Below are positions 8,265-18,525 of a stretch of DNA of 36,405 bases, in pieces. The stretch lies in assembly GCA_018066865.1 (NCBI GenBank), contig JAGPVT010000144.1, forward strand, positions 1 to 36,405. The letters run 5' to 3'. The notes below the pieces were generated by a model. The model had not been told where the DNA came from. It was given only the letters and a program-made list of their open reading frames with translations, and did no database searches. Each line of letters begins with the position of its first letter. Within the stretch, counting starts at the first letter, position 1. Source of the DNA: Marinobacter sp. Lineage in GTDB: Bacteria > Pseudomonadota > Gammaproteobacteria > Pseudomonadales > Oleiphilaceae. A program made the position numbers and the translations under genes.

Positions 8265-9545
8265 ATTGCGTTGAGTGTTGTATGCAGCAAGCTTCGGTCC
8301 GGGCAAAGCCTGAACCGTGCTGGGCTGGAAACCCCGCTCACGAAACCAGTGCTCTGTTTGTGTAGTGAGCACGAACAGCTTCTGGATACCCTGGCTGCGG
8401 GCGTGCTTTTCGATCATTAGCAGAATCTCATCGCCCCGCCCGGCACGGCGATAGGCAGTATCCACAGCAAAACAGGATAGCTCACCGGCACCCTCATCCG
8501 GATAGTTATGCAAAGCAGCGCAGCCAACAATGGTGCCGTCACGCTCTGCGACAACAAAGTGTTCAATATCAGTTTCCAGCATTTCCCGCGACCGCCGCAC
8601 CAGAATGCCCTGCTCTTCCAACGGCTCAATCAGCCCCAAAATTCCACCGATATCCTCGGCCTGGGCTTGCCGGATCTGTTCGTAGTGATCGCCACTGACC
8701 AGCGTGCCTGTTCCGTCCCGGGTAAACAGCTCTTCCAGCAACGCGCCGTCGTTCACGTAACTGATAAAGTGCGCGCGCCTGACACCCTTCACACAGGCGT
8801 CGCAGGCGGCCCGCAGCAGGTCTGCGTCATGCCCCGTTACCGTTCCATCCGCCAGTCGCTCGGGAGCCTGCCGGGCTGAAAGCTCACGAATCAGAGAACC
8901 GTCCTGCTCGAGCAAGCCTTGATCATCAATAAACACAATGAGCTTTTCCGCCTGAAGAGCCGCTGCCACCTGGCTGCCTACGTCTTCGTACGACAGGTTG
9001 AAGGTATCCCCGGTGGGCGAATAACCCATAGGTGGAAGTAAAACGATATGCCCCTGTTCCAGCAACTTCTCGATACCCGCCACATCAACACGCCGCACCT
9101 TGCCGGTGTAACCGAAATCGATGCCATCCAGCACACCGACCGGTTTCGCGGTTACATAATTGCCGCTACTGACTCGAATACGGGCATTGTGCATGGGCGA
9201 ATTCACCAGCCCCATGGATAACCGGCTTTCGAGGTGAGCCCGCAAGCCACCGGTTGCTTCCATAACCAGCGGCAAATGGTCTTCCGGGGTGATACGCAGG
9301 CTGCGGGAAAACGACGATTCCAGGCCCGCCTCATCCAGGCGACGCTGAATCTGCGGGCGCGACCCGAAGGCAACAACCAATCGCACACCCAGGCTGCTCA
9401 ACAAGGCGATGTCGTGAACGATGTTGATGAAATTTTCATGCTCAACCGCATCGCCCGGAATGGTCAATATGACTGTACGGCCACGATGGGTATTGATATA
9501 AGGCGATGAATGGCGGAAGGAATGCAGCCAGCCGTTTGATTTCAA
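8238..9545 (-). CDS. argA: N-acetylglutamate synthase (ArgA)
   Basis: Acetylates glutamate with acetyl-CoA, the first step of arginine synthesis. 435 residues, close to the usual 430-445 of the classical two-domain enzyme. An amino-acid-kinase fold spans about 20-260, which in the family binds the feedback inhibitor arginine. A GNAT acetyltransferase domain spans about 290-435 and carries the acetyl-CoA loop RRAGRG at 366-371. The start codon is TTG. It is supported by GGAGA eight bases upstream and by the family N-terminus, and there is no ATG before residue 94. It is the last gene of the minus-strand arginine run, 106 bases below argE, with a strong GC palindrome in the gap. Confidence 0.95.
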   Translation of the reverse strand: MKSNGWLHSFRHSSPYINTHRGRTVILTIPGDAVEHENFINIVHDIALLSSLGVRLVVAFGSRPQIQRRLDEAGLESSFSRSLRITPEDHLPLVMEATGGLRAHLESRLSMGLVNSPMHNARIRVSSGNYVTAKPVGVLDGIDFGYTGKVRRVDVAGIEKLLEQGHIVLLPPMGYSPTGDTFNLSYEDVGSQVAAALQAEKLIVFIDDQGLLEQDGSLIRELSARQAPERLADGTVTGHDADLLRAACDACVKGVRRAHFISYVNDGALLEELFTRDGTGTLVSGDHYEQIRQAQAEDIGGILGLIEPLEEQGILVRRSREMLETDIEHFVVAERDGTIVGCAALHNYPDEGAGELSCFAVDTAYRRAGRGDEILLMIEKHARSQGIQKLFVLTTQTEHWFRERGFQPSTVQALPGPKLAAYNTQRNSKVFFKPL

Positions 9546-9595
9546 GTGTGGTTCTCCAGTCCGTGTTTTTTGGTGCGTATACCAGTTTACGCCAA

Positions 9596-9623
9596 GAGCG
9601 CTGCCGGGCGCCCGGCAGCGCTC
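9596..9623. repeat. Perfect 28-nt GC-rich palindrome between argE and argA
   Basis: Two 14-base arms with no spacer, centred on GGGC|GCCC and beginning GAGCGCTGCC. Neither strand has a T tract next to it, so it is not a classical intrinsic terminator. It could be an RNA hairpin that stabilises the argE message or reduces read-through into argA, or an extragenic repeat element. Confidence 0.8.
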
Positions 9624-9651
9624 AACCCCCTAATCTGACACGCCAGGATAC

Positions 9652-10848
9652 TTAAAGACAAAACTGTCGGATAAGGCCCTTGAGGATTTTCACCGTCGGT
9701 TCCAGCTGCGATAGTTCTATAAACTCGTCGGGCTGGTGCGCCTGATCGATAGAACCTGGACCCAGAACCAGGGTCTCCATGCCAAGCTTCTGCAACCAGG
9801 GTGCTTCGGTCGCAAAGGCGACCGCTTGCGCCGTATGGCCGGTAAGCTGTTCGCAAGCTTTAACCAGCGCGGCGTCTGCCGGCGTTTCAAACGGTGGCAC
9901 ACCATCAAACAGCGGTTCGAATTCCATAATCAATTCGCGCCGCTCGGCCACCGGCTGAATTTTGTGCAGAATATCCTGGCGCAGATTTTCCATGCTCATC
10001 CCGGGTAACGGGCGCAGGTCAAAGTGCAGTTCGCACCGGGCGCAAATGCGGTTCGGGTTATCGCCGCCATGGATACAACCAAGGTTGAGCGTTGGTACCT
10101 GCACATCAAAATTCGGGTTGCTATGCTGAGCCTGCCAGGCTGCGCGCAGGGCCAGAAGTTCACCAAGGGCCTCGTGCATACCCTCCAGAGCATTGCGTCC
10201 CAGCCCCGGATCAGAGGAGTGGCCAGACTGCCCCTCAAACGTTAACCGCTCCATCATGATGCCTTTGTGCATACGCACGGGCCGGAGGCTGGTGGGCTCA
10301 CCAATGACCGCATAACGGGCTTTCGGCTTGCCTGCTTCAGCGAGCGCTCTGGCTCCGTTCATTGAGGTTTCCTCATCCGCAGTCGCGAGGATGATCAGAG
10401 GCTGCTTCAGATCGGCTGCTGTAAACGCTTTGGCAGCTTCGATTGCCAGAGGGAAAAAGCCTTTCATGTCGCAGGTGCCCAGCCCGTACCAGCGGTTGTC
10501 ACGTTCGGTCAGGGTAAAAGGGTCGCTTTGCCAGCGCTTGTCATCAAAAGGCACGGTGTCCGTGTGGCCGGATAACACAAGGCCGCCAGAACCGCTGCCC
10601 AGAGTGCCAATCAGATTATACTTGCCGGGCATCCCGGGCACGGCCAGTACTTCAACAGTGAAACCCAGGGCTTCCAGCCACTCCCCAAGCGTTCGCACCA
10701 CAGGCTCGTTGCTGTGATCCCATTCTGCAGACGCGCTGCTGATAGAAGGCAGCGAAATCAGCTGCGTCAGCATTTCACGCACGCCCGGCACGGCTTCTGC
10801 CCTGCTGGTACTTTTACGGCTATCAGTATCGTCGCTGAACTGCTGCAT
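9652..10848 (-). CDS. argE: Acetylornithine deacetylase (ArgE), M20 family
   Basis: Hydrolyses N-acetylornithine to ornithine and acetate in arginine synthesis. 398 residues from the ATG at 10848, which has AAGGAGA a few bases upstream. A longer reading to 10905 would intrude on the preceding gene and is rejected. M20 metallopeptidase ligands are visible: SGHTDTVP (His95, Asp97), CDMKGF (Asp126), ADEETS (Glu158, Glu159) and IGEPTS. The enzyme should bind two metal ions in the cytoplasm. It lies 25 bases below the unknown membrane protein gene on the same strand. Having argE and argA but no argJ visible here suggests the linear rather than the cyclic pathway, though argJ could be elsewhere. 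Confidence 0.95.
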   Translation of the reverse strand: MQQFSDDTDSRKSTSRAEAVPGVREMLTQLISLPSISSASAEWDHSNEPVVRTLGEWLEALGFTVEVLAVPGMPGKYNLIGTLGSGSGGLVLSGHTDTVPFDDKRWQSDPFTLTERDNRWYGLGTCDMKGFFPLAIEAAKAFTAADLKQPLIILATADEETSMNGARALAEAGKPKARYAVIGEPTSLRPVRMHKGIMMERLTFEGQSGHSSDPGLGRNALEGMHEALGELLALRAAWQAQHSNPNFDVQVPTLNLGCIHGGDNPNRICARCELHFDLRPLPGMSMENLRQDILHKIQPVAERRELIMEFEPLFDGVPPFETPADAALVKACEQLTGHTAQAVAFATEAPWLQKLGMETLVLGPGSIDQAHQPDEFIELSQLEPTVKILKGLIRQFCL

Positions 10849-10873
10849 TGTGTCTCCTTGTCCGGCTTGAGCG

Positions 10874-12121
10874 CTATTGCGCCTGGCCACGCCGCCAGAC
10901 CTCAAACTCTGTAATAGCTCGGACAGCTATAGGATAGGCTACCTCACCCCCTGCAACCTCACGGGCAACTTCCAGCTGCCGCTCGGTAACACTCGCAAGA
11001 CGGCCATCCACTATATTACCGTTCGAGAGTGACACCCGGACTTTGCGATTGATCCACATGGCCGCCCGTTCAAGATCTTCGGTATACCAGCGGGTAATAT
11101 CCGGATTCTCCCGGGGCACTATCGGCTCAAGAGCAGCTTTCGGTAGCTCGGGAGCAACTGGTTCGGCTTTGCGAAGGAATACATCTGGCACCATGGCGCC
11201 ATTGTATTTCAGTGCCCAGGCCACGGTGCCATTTTCACCCTCCGGGCGCACAGGTATACCCAGTGCTTCCGAACCCGGCCGCACCGACGCCGTTATTTCC
11301 CCACCTTCAAGCAGCCACTGCCGGTAAAGCGCCAGTAACTGATCGCTGGCTTGCCAGCCACGCGCCTCCAATCCGGTCTCGAAAGCACCCAGCGCACGCC
11401 CGGCCCACTGCACCGGATCCAGGCCGGCTTCGCGTGCGCAATAGGCTGCAATCCGGCGCATAAGCCCGCCGTCTCGCAACGTAACTTCAAGGGGTCGGGA
11501 CGAGCTTGTCAGTGTCGCTTCCGGCGATGCGAGATCAATGCGCGCACCCGGCCAGTTAAGCTCCAGGCTGCCGGTGCTTGCAGAGTTCAACTCAAGGTAA
11601 ACGCGATCAGGCGTCTGATTCAGGATAAGTTCGCCGGACAAACGGGTTATTCCCATGCGTAACAGATCACCGCTGCCAAGCTGCTGACGTGGATCGGGTG
11701 CGCAGGGAAGCGCGAATAATGATGCCTTGTGACGCCCACTGGCTCCGTCTGCGGTTACCCAGTTCCGGAACATGGTTGCCTCAAGAACCAATGCCAACCC
11801 TTCTGCCTGCATAGTCCAGCTGGACGGCATATCTGAAGGAGTAGCTAGCGCCGTTAACAAGGCAAGGGGCGAACCGGCATCAAACTCTGCCCGACCGATA
11901 ACCAACGGCTGGGTCAGTTCAAAATCCTGCCAGGATGCGCCAGACAGCACCAAGCGGCCCTCGACTCCGGAACCGATCCTGCCACGCTCCAGAACCCCGC
12001 TTTCGCCAAGCGCCTGACGCACTTCTGACATGCGTTGATCCGCCAGCCACCAAACGCCTGCCTTAAACGCGGCAAAACCGAGCAATGCAGCCAGAATCAG
12101 AGTTGTGAGCAGACGTTTCAT
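10874..12121 (-). CDS. Membrane-anchored protein of unknown function with a possible Sm-like C-terminal segment
   Basis: 415 residues that I cannot assign to a named family. The N-terminus has one hydrophobic segment (about 5-24), either a signal peptide or an anchor, so the bulk is probably outside the cytoplasm. The middle is rich in alternating beta-type sequence. The last 55 residues (about 358-412) include RKVRVSLSNGNIVDGRL and later PIAVRAITEFEVW, resembling the strand pattern of an Sm/Hfq-like beta barrel. This is pattern recognition only. The gene lies between argB (24-base gap) and argE (25-base gap) on the same strand, so it is probably cotranscribed with them. TGAGGA upstream of the ATG is a plausible ribosome binding site. 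Confidence 0.8.
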   Translation of the reverse strand: MKRLLTTLILAALLGFAAFKAGVWWLADQRMSEVRQALGESGVLERGRIGSGVEGRLVLSGASWQDFELTQPLVIGRAEFDAGSPLALLTALATPSDMPSSWTMQAEGLALVLEATMFRNWVTADGASGRHKASLFALPCAPDPRQQLGSGDLLRMGITRLSGELILNQTPDRVYLELNSASTGSLELNWPGARIDLASPEATLTSSSRPLEVTLRDGGLMRRIAAYCAREAGLDPVQWAGRALGAFETGLEARGWQASDQLLALYRQWLLEGGEITASVRPGSEALGIPVRPEGENGTVAWALKYNGAMVPDVFLRKAEPVAPELPKAALEPIVPRENPDITRWYTEDLERAAMWINRKVRVSLSNGNIVDGRLASVTERQLEVAREVAGGEVAYPIAVRAITEFEVWRRGQAQ

Positions 12122-12145
12122 CCGAAAAATCCTCAGGCAGTGCTG

Positions 12146-13051
<906 letters not shown>

Positions 13052-13103
13052 TTAATAAATCAGAAATGAAAATCGGGAGCCTGAGCCGCCTGCATGGCTG
13101 ACA

Positions 13104-15758
13104 TCAGAAGTCCGCCACCAGATCCGGCGCTGCTTTCTGAAGCTGGGCCCGGAAAATATCTTTTATCCGCTCCAGAGCTTCTTTGGTTTCCGCTTCAAAG
13201 CGCAACACCAGAACCGGTGTGGTATTGGACGCGCGGCACAAACCCCAGCCATCAGCGTAATCCACACGGATGCCGTCTATCGTGCTGATATTACCGTCAC
13301 CAAAGTCACCCACGTTGCCCAACTGTTCGATAATGCTGAACTTGCTGCTTTCGGTTACTTCGACGTTAAGCTCCGGCGTGCTGATGTTTTCAGGGAAGTC
13401 TTCGAACACGTCGTCGCTGTGGCGGTCTTCGATGCCCAGTATTTCAAGAAGTCTGGCAGCCGCATAGAGCCCGTCATCAAAACCGTACCAGCGTTCTGCG
13501 AAGAAAATATGGCCACTCATCTCGCCAGCCAGTAAAGCGCCGGTTTCCTTCATTTTTGCCTTCATCAGGGAGTGACCGGTTTTCCACATGATAGGGCGCC
13601 CGCCGGCTTCGGAAATCGCTCCCGCCAGCCGTCGGGTGCATTTCACATCGTAAAGCACATCGGCGCCGGGGTTCCGTGAGACCACATCCCGGGCGAATAG
13701 CATCAGCAGACGATCCGGCCAGATAATCTTGCCTGAATTGGTCACCAGGCCCAGCCGGTCACCGTCACCGTCGAATGCAATGCCAAGATCTGCACCTTCA
13801 GCTTTAACTCTCTCGATCAGGTCTGCAAGGTTGGCAGGCTTACCGGGATCCGGATGGTGATTCGGGAAGTCGCCGTCAACCTCGCAATACAGCGGGATCA
13901 CTTCGCAACCAAGCTCTTCAATCAGCATGGGGCCAAGCTCGCCTGCAATACCGTTGCCAGCATCCACCACTACCTTGAGCGGCGCTGCGACGGCGATATC
14001 GCCCACAATCCGGTCAAGATAAGCCCTGCGAACATCTTCGGTAGACTGAGTGCCGCGTCCGGCAGCAAGATCACCGGTTTTAACCCGACGGTAGAGCGCC
14101 TGAATAGCCTCGCCAGAGAGCGTTTCGCCGCCCAGCATGATTTTGAGGCCATTGTAGTTGGCCGGGTTGTGGCTGCCAGTCACCATAACACCCGACCCAT
14201 TTTCAAGGTGATGGGTGGCAAAATAGAGTACCGGCGTGGGCACAGCGCCCACGTGGATGACGTTACAACCCGCAGCCATAACACCACGGGCCAGAGCATC
14301 CGCCAACCCGGGGCTTGAATGACGACCATCGTAACCGATGCAAAGCGATGCCAGCCCGCGACTGATCGCTTCCGAGCCTATAGCCATGCCAATCCGTTCA
14401 ACAATGGACGAGGACAGGGTCTCACCGACAATGCCGCGAATATCGTAGGCCCGGAAAATAACCGGTGACATCTCTACTGCCGGCTCATCCGTCTCTTCAA
14501 CTTCCGGCATCTCTCCGCCGGAAAAGAACGAGCTGTCATTATTGCCGCTGCCAAAACCCAGAACATCTTCATCACCATCCAGCATGTCTATATCCGGCAA
14601 CTCCTTGTCCTGAAACAGGGGCTCGGCGTCCATCGTTTCAGCCGTCTTTGGGCCCTTCGCAGACTTTGGCCGGGCATTTTCTGCCGCCTTGGTCATGCGC
14701 TTGTCCACCACTTGCGATAATCGATACAAAACCTCGCCAGCGGAGGAAACCATCTCCCATTGGAAGCTGGGCAGCTTCTGACGCTCACCACCAAATACTT
14801 TATGCGCCCATTGAATCAGGTTGGACACTTCGTGACGCAGTCCTTTCTGAGCTCTTATCAGCAACCACCAGACCAGTATCGCTGCCAGCAACGCTGGCAC
14901 TCCCACCAATATAGCTACCATCAGTATATTAACGGGAGCCTCCGGCAAGGCGCCTGGCTTATAGCTGACAGTCCAGTCCGGGTTGGCGAGCGCCCGTACT
15001 TCCGTGGCGCTCGTGTCGGCACCCGCGCCACTCCCCTTGCTAACGAAGGTGCGGGAGGCCCCGGAAACCGTCTGAACCAGCGCAAGCTCGCCGCCGAGCC
15101 GGGTATTTACAACCGAAAGAAGCGGTTGGAGCAAGGCAGTATCGAAGACCACGAGAAGGCTGCCAACGACGGCTTTGCTGGCCGGGTTCCGCACAGGAGC
15201 AGCCATCTGCATGTACCATTGACTTTCCCGGGGAAAGGCGTCCGGATAGAGGGGCTGACCATTTTCTGCCCTGCGTGCCAGTTCAAGCCCGGCAAAGCCC
15301 AGCAAAACGTTTGCGCCTCCGGTCCTCGGAATCTGGCGATAAGGGAAAAGAAAAGCCGCCTTGACGCCTGGCATTGCCGTCACCAACTTCTGCTCAACCG
15401 CCCCGGCATCAGCACGTTCCATCAACGTATCCACCACGTGAGGCTGGGTCGCCAGACCGTTCACGCTCTGCTGCATCAGCTCAAGGTACTGGTTTATACG
15501 CTGGGAAGCTGCATCGGCTTCAGCGGTTTTCCAGGCATTGAAGCGTTTTTCCGTGGCAGGCTGCAGTACCAGAAAATGCATCAGAGCAATCGCCGCCACA
15601 CCAGCCAGTAAAACCACGAATGCCTGGCTAATGGCAGTCGATCCAAGGTGTTTCAGCTTTGACCCTGCGGGTGCCCGGGTCTTTGTTTTTGGTTCTGTTT
15701 TGTCAGCCGGATGCTCATCAACAGACGCTTCGGGAGCTTTTTTCCTACCCAGTTTCAT
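13104..15758 (-). CDS. algC: Phosphomannomutase/phosphoglucomutase (AlgC) with a membrane-anchored sensor-like N-terminal half
   Basis: 884 residues. The C-terminal part (about 432-884) is a complete alpha-D-phosphohexomutase that interconverts 1- and 6-phosphates of mannose and glucose for exopolysaccharide and LPS synthesis. It has the phosphoserine loop VTGSHNP (Ser529), the metal site DGDGDR (663-668) and the sugar-binding loop GEMSGH (745-750). The first half has membrane segments at about 44-66 and 276-300 that flank a roughly 210-residue region resembling a periplasmic Cache-type sensor. An acidic linker follows (about 375-430). The mutase would therefore lie on the cytoplasmic face of the membrane. 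Long AlgC forms occur in related bacteria. The ATG at 15758 has ACAGGATG upstream. Confidence 0.93.
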   Translation of the reverse strand: MKLGRKKAPEASVDEHPADKTEPKTKTRAPAGSKLKHLGSTAISQAFVVLLAGVAAIALMHFLVLQPATEKRFNAWKTAEADAASQRINQYLELMQQSVNGLATQPHVVDTLMERADAGAVEQKLVTAMPGVKAAFLFPYRQIPRTGGANVLLGFAGLELARRAENGQPLYPDAFPRESQWYMQMAAPVRNPASKAVVGSLLVVFDTALLQPLLSVVNTRLGGELALVQTVSGASRTFVSKGSGAGADTSATEVRALANPDWTVSYKPGALPEAPVNILMVAILVGVPALLAAILVWWLLIRAQKGLRHEVSNLIQWAHKVFGGERQKLPSFQWEMVSSAGEVLYRLSQVVDKRMTKAAENARPKSAKGPKTAETMDAEPLFQDKELPDIDMLDGDEDVLGFGSGNNDSSFFSGGEMPEVEETDEPAVEMSPVIFRAYDIRGIVGETLSSSIVERIGMAIGSEAISRGLASLCIGYDGRHSSPGLADALARGVMAAGCNVIHVGAVPTPVLYFATHHLENGSGVMVTGSHNPANYNGLKIMLGGETLSGEAIQALYRRVKTGDLAAGRGTQSTEDVRRAYLDRIVGDIAVAAPLKVVVDAGNGIAGELGPMLIEELGCEVIPLYCEVDGDFPNHHPDPGKPANLADLIERVKAEGADLGIAFDGDGDRLGLVTNSGKIIWPDRLLMLFARDVVSRNPGADVLYDVKCTRRLAGAISEAGGRPIMWKTGHSLMKAKMKETGALLAGEMSGHIFFAERWYGFDDGLYAAARLLEILGIEDRHSDDVFEDFPENISTPELNVEVTESSKFSIIEQLGNVGDFGDGNISTIDGIRVDYADGWGLCRASNTTPVLVLRFEAETKEALERIKDIFRAQLQKAAPDLVADF

Positions 15759-15849
15759 AGTTCATCCTGTAATTATTTTTTTGCCCTGGACAAGCACTTA
15801 GGGGCAAAGTATAGACACGGCAACAGGTTTCTGCGCTGAGGTTTAATGG

Positions 15850-16311
15850 CTATCGGGTACCGGTAGAGCCAAACCCGCCCTCGCCCCGACTACTGGCATC
15901 AAACTCGGAAACCACCTCAAAATCAGCCTGAACCACAGGGACCAGAACCAGCTGAGCTATCCGCTCACCGACATCAACCGTAAAGGCCGCATTGCCCCGG
16001 TTCCAGCAGGACACCATCAACTCGCCCTGATAGTCGGAATCGATTAGCCCCACCAAATTCCCCAGCACGATACCGTGTTTATGACCAAGCCCGCTTCTGG
16101 GCAAAATCATGGCTGCCAGCGACGGATCGGCAATGTGGATGGAAAGCCCTGTCCGGATTAACGCTGTATCGCCCGGTGCCAACGTTAGTGGCTCATCAAG
16201 ACATGCCCGCAAGTCCAGGCCGGCAGAACCCTCGGTGGCGTATTCCGGAAAAGCGATCTGGTTGCCGATCCTGCCGTCAAGAATGCGTACCTGTAAATTC
16301 TTTTTACTCAT
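15850..16311 (-). CDS. dut: Deoxyuridine 5'-triphosphate nucleotidohydrolase (dUTPase)
   Basis: Hydrolyses dUTP to dUMP and pyrophosphate, keeping uracil out of DNA and supplying the thymidylate precursor. 153 residues, typical of the trimeric enzyme. All five motifs are present: AGLDLRA (30-36), PRSGLG (71-76), [10 protein letters not shown] (88-97, catalytic Asp91), GERIAQ (115-120) and the C-terminal [10 protein letters not shown] (142-151). The ATG is one base from the coaBC stop codon, so translation is probably coupled to coaBC. The dfp/coaBC-dut-algC-argB order is shared with Pseudomonas. Confidence 0.97.
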   Translation of the reverse strand: MSKKNLQVRILDGRIGNQIAFPEYATEGSAGLDLRACLDEPLTLAPGDTALIRTGLSIHIADPSLAAMILPRSGLGHKHGIVLGNLVGLIDSDYQGELMVSCWNRGNAAFTVDVGERIAQLVLVPVVQADFEVVSEFDASSRGEGGFGSTGTR

Positions 16312-16312
16312 A

Positions 16313-17512
16313 TTATCCCTGCCTCAGATGTTCGCCAATCAGCGCCACAAGACGTGATGCAATAGCTTTTTTAGTATCGGGCCCTATCGTCTCCTGCCCG
16401 TTCGGCCAGAACACTGTCACGGCATTATTTTCACTGTTGAACCCCAGTCCCGGCACAGATACATCATTGGCAACAACCATGCGTAATTTTTTGCGTTGCA
16501 TTTTGCCTTTGGCATAGCGGGCAACATCTGAGGTTTCAGCAGCAAAGCCAACGGTGAACGGCGCATCCGGGCGCCCGGCAATCGTTGCCAGCGTGTCCGG
16601 GTTGCGTATCAATGGCAGCGCCATGGACTCACTGGATTTTTTTATCTTGTTGCTGGCAAAGTTCTCGGGCCGGTAATCCGCAACCGCGGCCGTTGCAATA
16701 AACAGGTCGCAGCCTTCATCGACCGCTCCCGTGGAGGTCTGCAGCATATCCTCAGCGGTCACAACGTCACGGACTTCAATGCCCGCCGGTGCCGGCAGAT
16801 TGACTGGCCCACTGACCAGAACAACACTGGCACCTGCATCCCGGGCGGCGGTGGCCAATGCGTAGCCCATCTTGCCCGAACTGTGGTTGCTGATATAGCG
16901 CACCGGGTCTATCGGCTCACGGGTTGGGCCGGCGGTGATTACGACGCGCTTGCCCGCAAGCTCGCCAGCGCCGGCCTGCTTGTTCATGATCAGCCCGGCG
17001 ATCACTGCGGCCTCAAGCATACGCCCGGGTCCATTATCGCCACAGGCCTGCTCACCCTGGTCCGGGCCCCAGAGCGTAATTTGCGGATCGTCCTCCAGCA
17101 GGCGAATGTTGCGTTGGGTCCGCCCGTTACTCCACATTGCCTGATTCATCGCAGGCGCCACGGCAATGGGAGACTCTGTTGCGCAACAGACGGTGGTCAG
17201 CAGGTCATCGGCCATGCCCTGGGCAAGCCGTGCGACAAAATCCGCAGAAGCCGGTGCAATGACGACCTGATCGGCCCACTTGGCCAGCTCTATATGCCCC
17301 ATGCCAGCTTCGGCTTCCGGATCAAGCAACGAGGTACGCACTGGCTCGCCGCTTAGGGCCTGAAAGGTAAGGGGCGTCACAAAGGCCTCTGCGCCACGGG
17401 TCATCACAACCCTTACCTCGTAGCCGGCCTTTTTCAGCAAACGCACAAGCTCAGCACTTTTATAGGCTGCAATGCCGCCGGTTATACCCAGCAGAATTTT
17501 TCTGACGGCCAT
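16313..17512 (-). CDS. coaBC: Bifunctional phosphopantothenoylcysteine decarboxylase / phosphopantothenate-cysteine ligase
   Basis: Catalyses two consecutive steps of coenzyme A synthesis. 399 residues from the ATG at 17512, which is preceded by GGAG. The frame extends upstream, but family homologues start at MAVRKILLG. The N-terminal CoaC flavoprotein domain has [10 protein letters not shown] (9-18), catalytic His73 in [17 protein letters not shown] (120-127) and Cys157 in EQACG. The C-terminal CoaB domain starts near 188 with [13 protein letters not shown]. It has [10 protein letters not shown] (207-216) and NKIKK with Lys289 at the same number as the E. coli active-site lysine. First gene of the minus-strand run toward argA. 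coaD lies 9.5 kb away. Confidence 0.97.
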   Translation of the reverse strand: MAVRKILLGITGGIAAYKSAELVRLLKKAGYEVRVVMTRGAEAFVTPLTFQALSGEPVRTSLLDPEAEAGMGHIELAKWADQVVIAPASADFVARLAQGMADDLLTTVCCATESPIAVAPAMNQAMWSNGRTQRNIRLLEDDPQITLWGPDQGEQACGDNGPGRMLEAAVIAGLIMNKQAGAGELAGKRVVITAGPTREPIDPVRYISNHSSGKMGYALATAARDAGASVVLVSGPVNLPAPAGIEVRDVVTAEDMLQTSTGAVDEGCDLFIATAAVADYRPENFASNKIKKSSESMALPLIRNPDTLATIAGRPDAPFTVGFAAETSDVARYAKGKMQRKKLRMVVANDVSVPGLGFNSENNAVTVFWPNGQETIGPDTKKAIASRLVALIGEHLRQG

Positions 17513-17685
17513 GAAGGCTCCGTATCCGCTTAAAATGAAAGGCTTATAAGATAGCATGCCCTGACGATACCGACAGCCCGCCAGGACCCCGGTACGTTTA
17601 CCGTTTGTTACTTTTTGAAGTAACCTTTGTAATCGACGAGCGCAGGACGCGCCAAAACCACCGAACGATACGCAAGGAAGCCCTG

Positions 17686-18360
17686 ATGACCGATTCCGCC
17701 TGGCCCATGGACGAACGCCCCAGGGAGCGACTGCTCGCCCACGGCGCCGAAAGCCTCTCTGACGCCGAACTGCTGGCAATTTTCCTCCGCACCGGCACCG
17801 CCGGCACGCCGGTGATGGAGCTCTCGCGGTTTTTACTGCAGGAGTTTTCCGGATTACGCGGGCTACTCACCGCCTCCCGCAGGCAGTTCTGTGATGTGAA
17901 AGGCCTGGGCACCGCAAAATATGCCCAGGTTCAGGCTGCCATGGAGATGGCCCGACGGGTTATGGACGAACCACTGCGCCAGGGTGACCCGTTGCGTTCA
18001 CCGGAAGATACCCGGCGCTTTCTCAGCAGCCGACTCGGCACCTACCCTCACGAAGTCTTCGCGGGTCTGTTTCTGGACAACCGGCACCGGGTTATCCAGT
18101 ACCGGGAGCTATTTCGCGGTACAATTGATGGCGCTGCCGTGTATCCGCGGGAAGTTGTCCGACAGGCACTGGAAGACAACGCCGCTGCTGTTATTTTTGC
18201 CCACAATCACCCTTCCGGGGTAGCCGAACCCAGTCAGGCCGACATCTCCCTGACCAAGCGCCTGAAAGAAGCGCTCGGACTGGTGGATATCAGGGTTCTT
18301 GACCATATAGTGATTGGCCACGGTGAGGTAATATCCCTCGCGGAACGTGGATTGATGTGA
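17686..18360 (+). CDS. radC: RadC/YicR family JAMM-domain protein
   Basis: 224 residues from the ATG at 17686, which has AAGGAAG six bases upstream. An open frame back to 17605 lacks family similarity. The N-terminal part has a helix-hairpin-helix region (about 60-77). The C-terminal JAMM/MPN zinc motif reads HNHPSG (173-178) with Asp186, preceded by a conserved Glu-containing strand. The family was once thought to act in DNA repair, but that role is not well supported and the substrate is unknown. Divergent from coaBC, and upstream of rpmB-rpmG as in E. coli. Confidence 0.94.
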   Translation: MTDSAWPMDERPRERLLAHGAESLSDAELLAIFLRTGTAGTPVMELSRFLLQEFSGLRGLLTASRRQFCDVKGLGTAKYAQVQAAMEMARRVMDEPLRQGDPLRSPEDTRRFLSSRLGTYPHEVFAGLFLDNRHRVIQYRELFRGTIDGAAVYPREVVRQALEDNAAAVIFAHNHPSGVAEPSQADISLTKRLKEALGLVDIRVLDHIVIGHGEVISLAERGLM

Positions 18361-18408
18361 GTCGTTACAAGCAGATATCGGAAAACTGGCCAAATTCCCA
18401 ACAATTTT

Positions 18409-18437
18409 TTGCGTTGGGAGGCTGGTTCTGGTATAAA
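18409..18437 (+). promoter_or_regulatory. Candidate promoter of rpmB-rpmG
   Basis: TTGCGT, 17 bases, then TATAAA. Transcription would start near 18444 and leave a leader of about 130 nt before the rpmB ATG. The -10 is good and the -35 weak. Confidence 0.5.
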
Positions 18438-18454
18438 AGCGTCCCTTTCTGGCG

Positions 18455-18525
18455 GCGTCTGGCGAGCAGCGTTCAGTTCAGGGGCGCAAACAGGAACCTA
18501 ACCGTTCCTCGGCAACCAGAGACGC
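18455..18525 (+). promoter_or_regulatory. Potential structured leader of rpmB-rpmG
   Basis: GCGTCTGG (18455-18462) can pair with CCAGAGACGC (18516-18525) with a two-base bulge. Inside it, AGGAAC (18492-18497) pairs with GTTCCT (18504-18509). Such a folded leader could be an autoregulatory site for a ribosomal protein, but I do not recognise a known leader family. Confidence 0.3.

Noticed and set aside
10849..10905. Upstream extension of argE by 19 codons
   Set aside because: It overlaps the preceding gene's end, whereas the ATG at 10848 has AAGGAGA and gives the family N-terminus.
15780..15809. TTTGCCC/GGGCAAA inverted repeat between dut and algC
   Set aside because: Short stem with a long spacer and an A run on the transcribed side; not a terminator and too weak for an operator claim.
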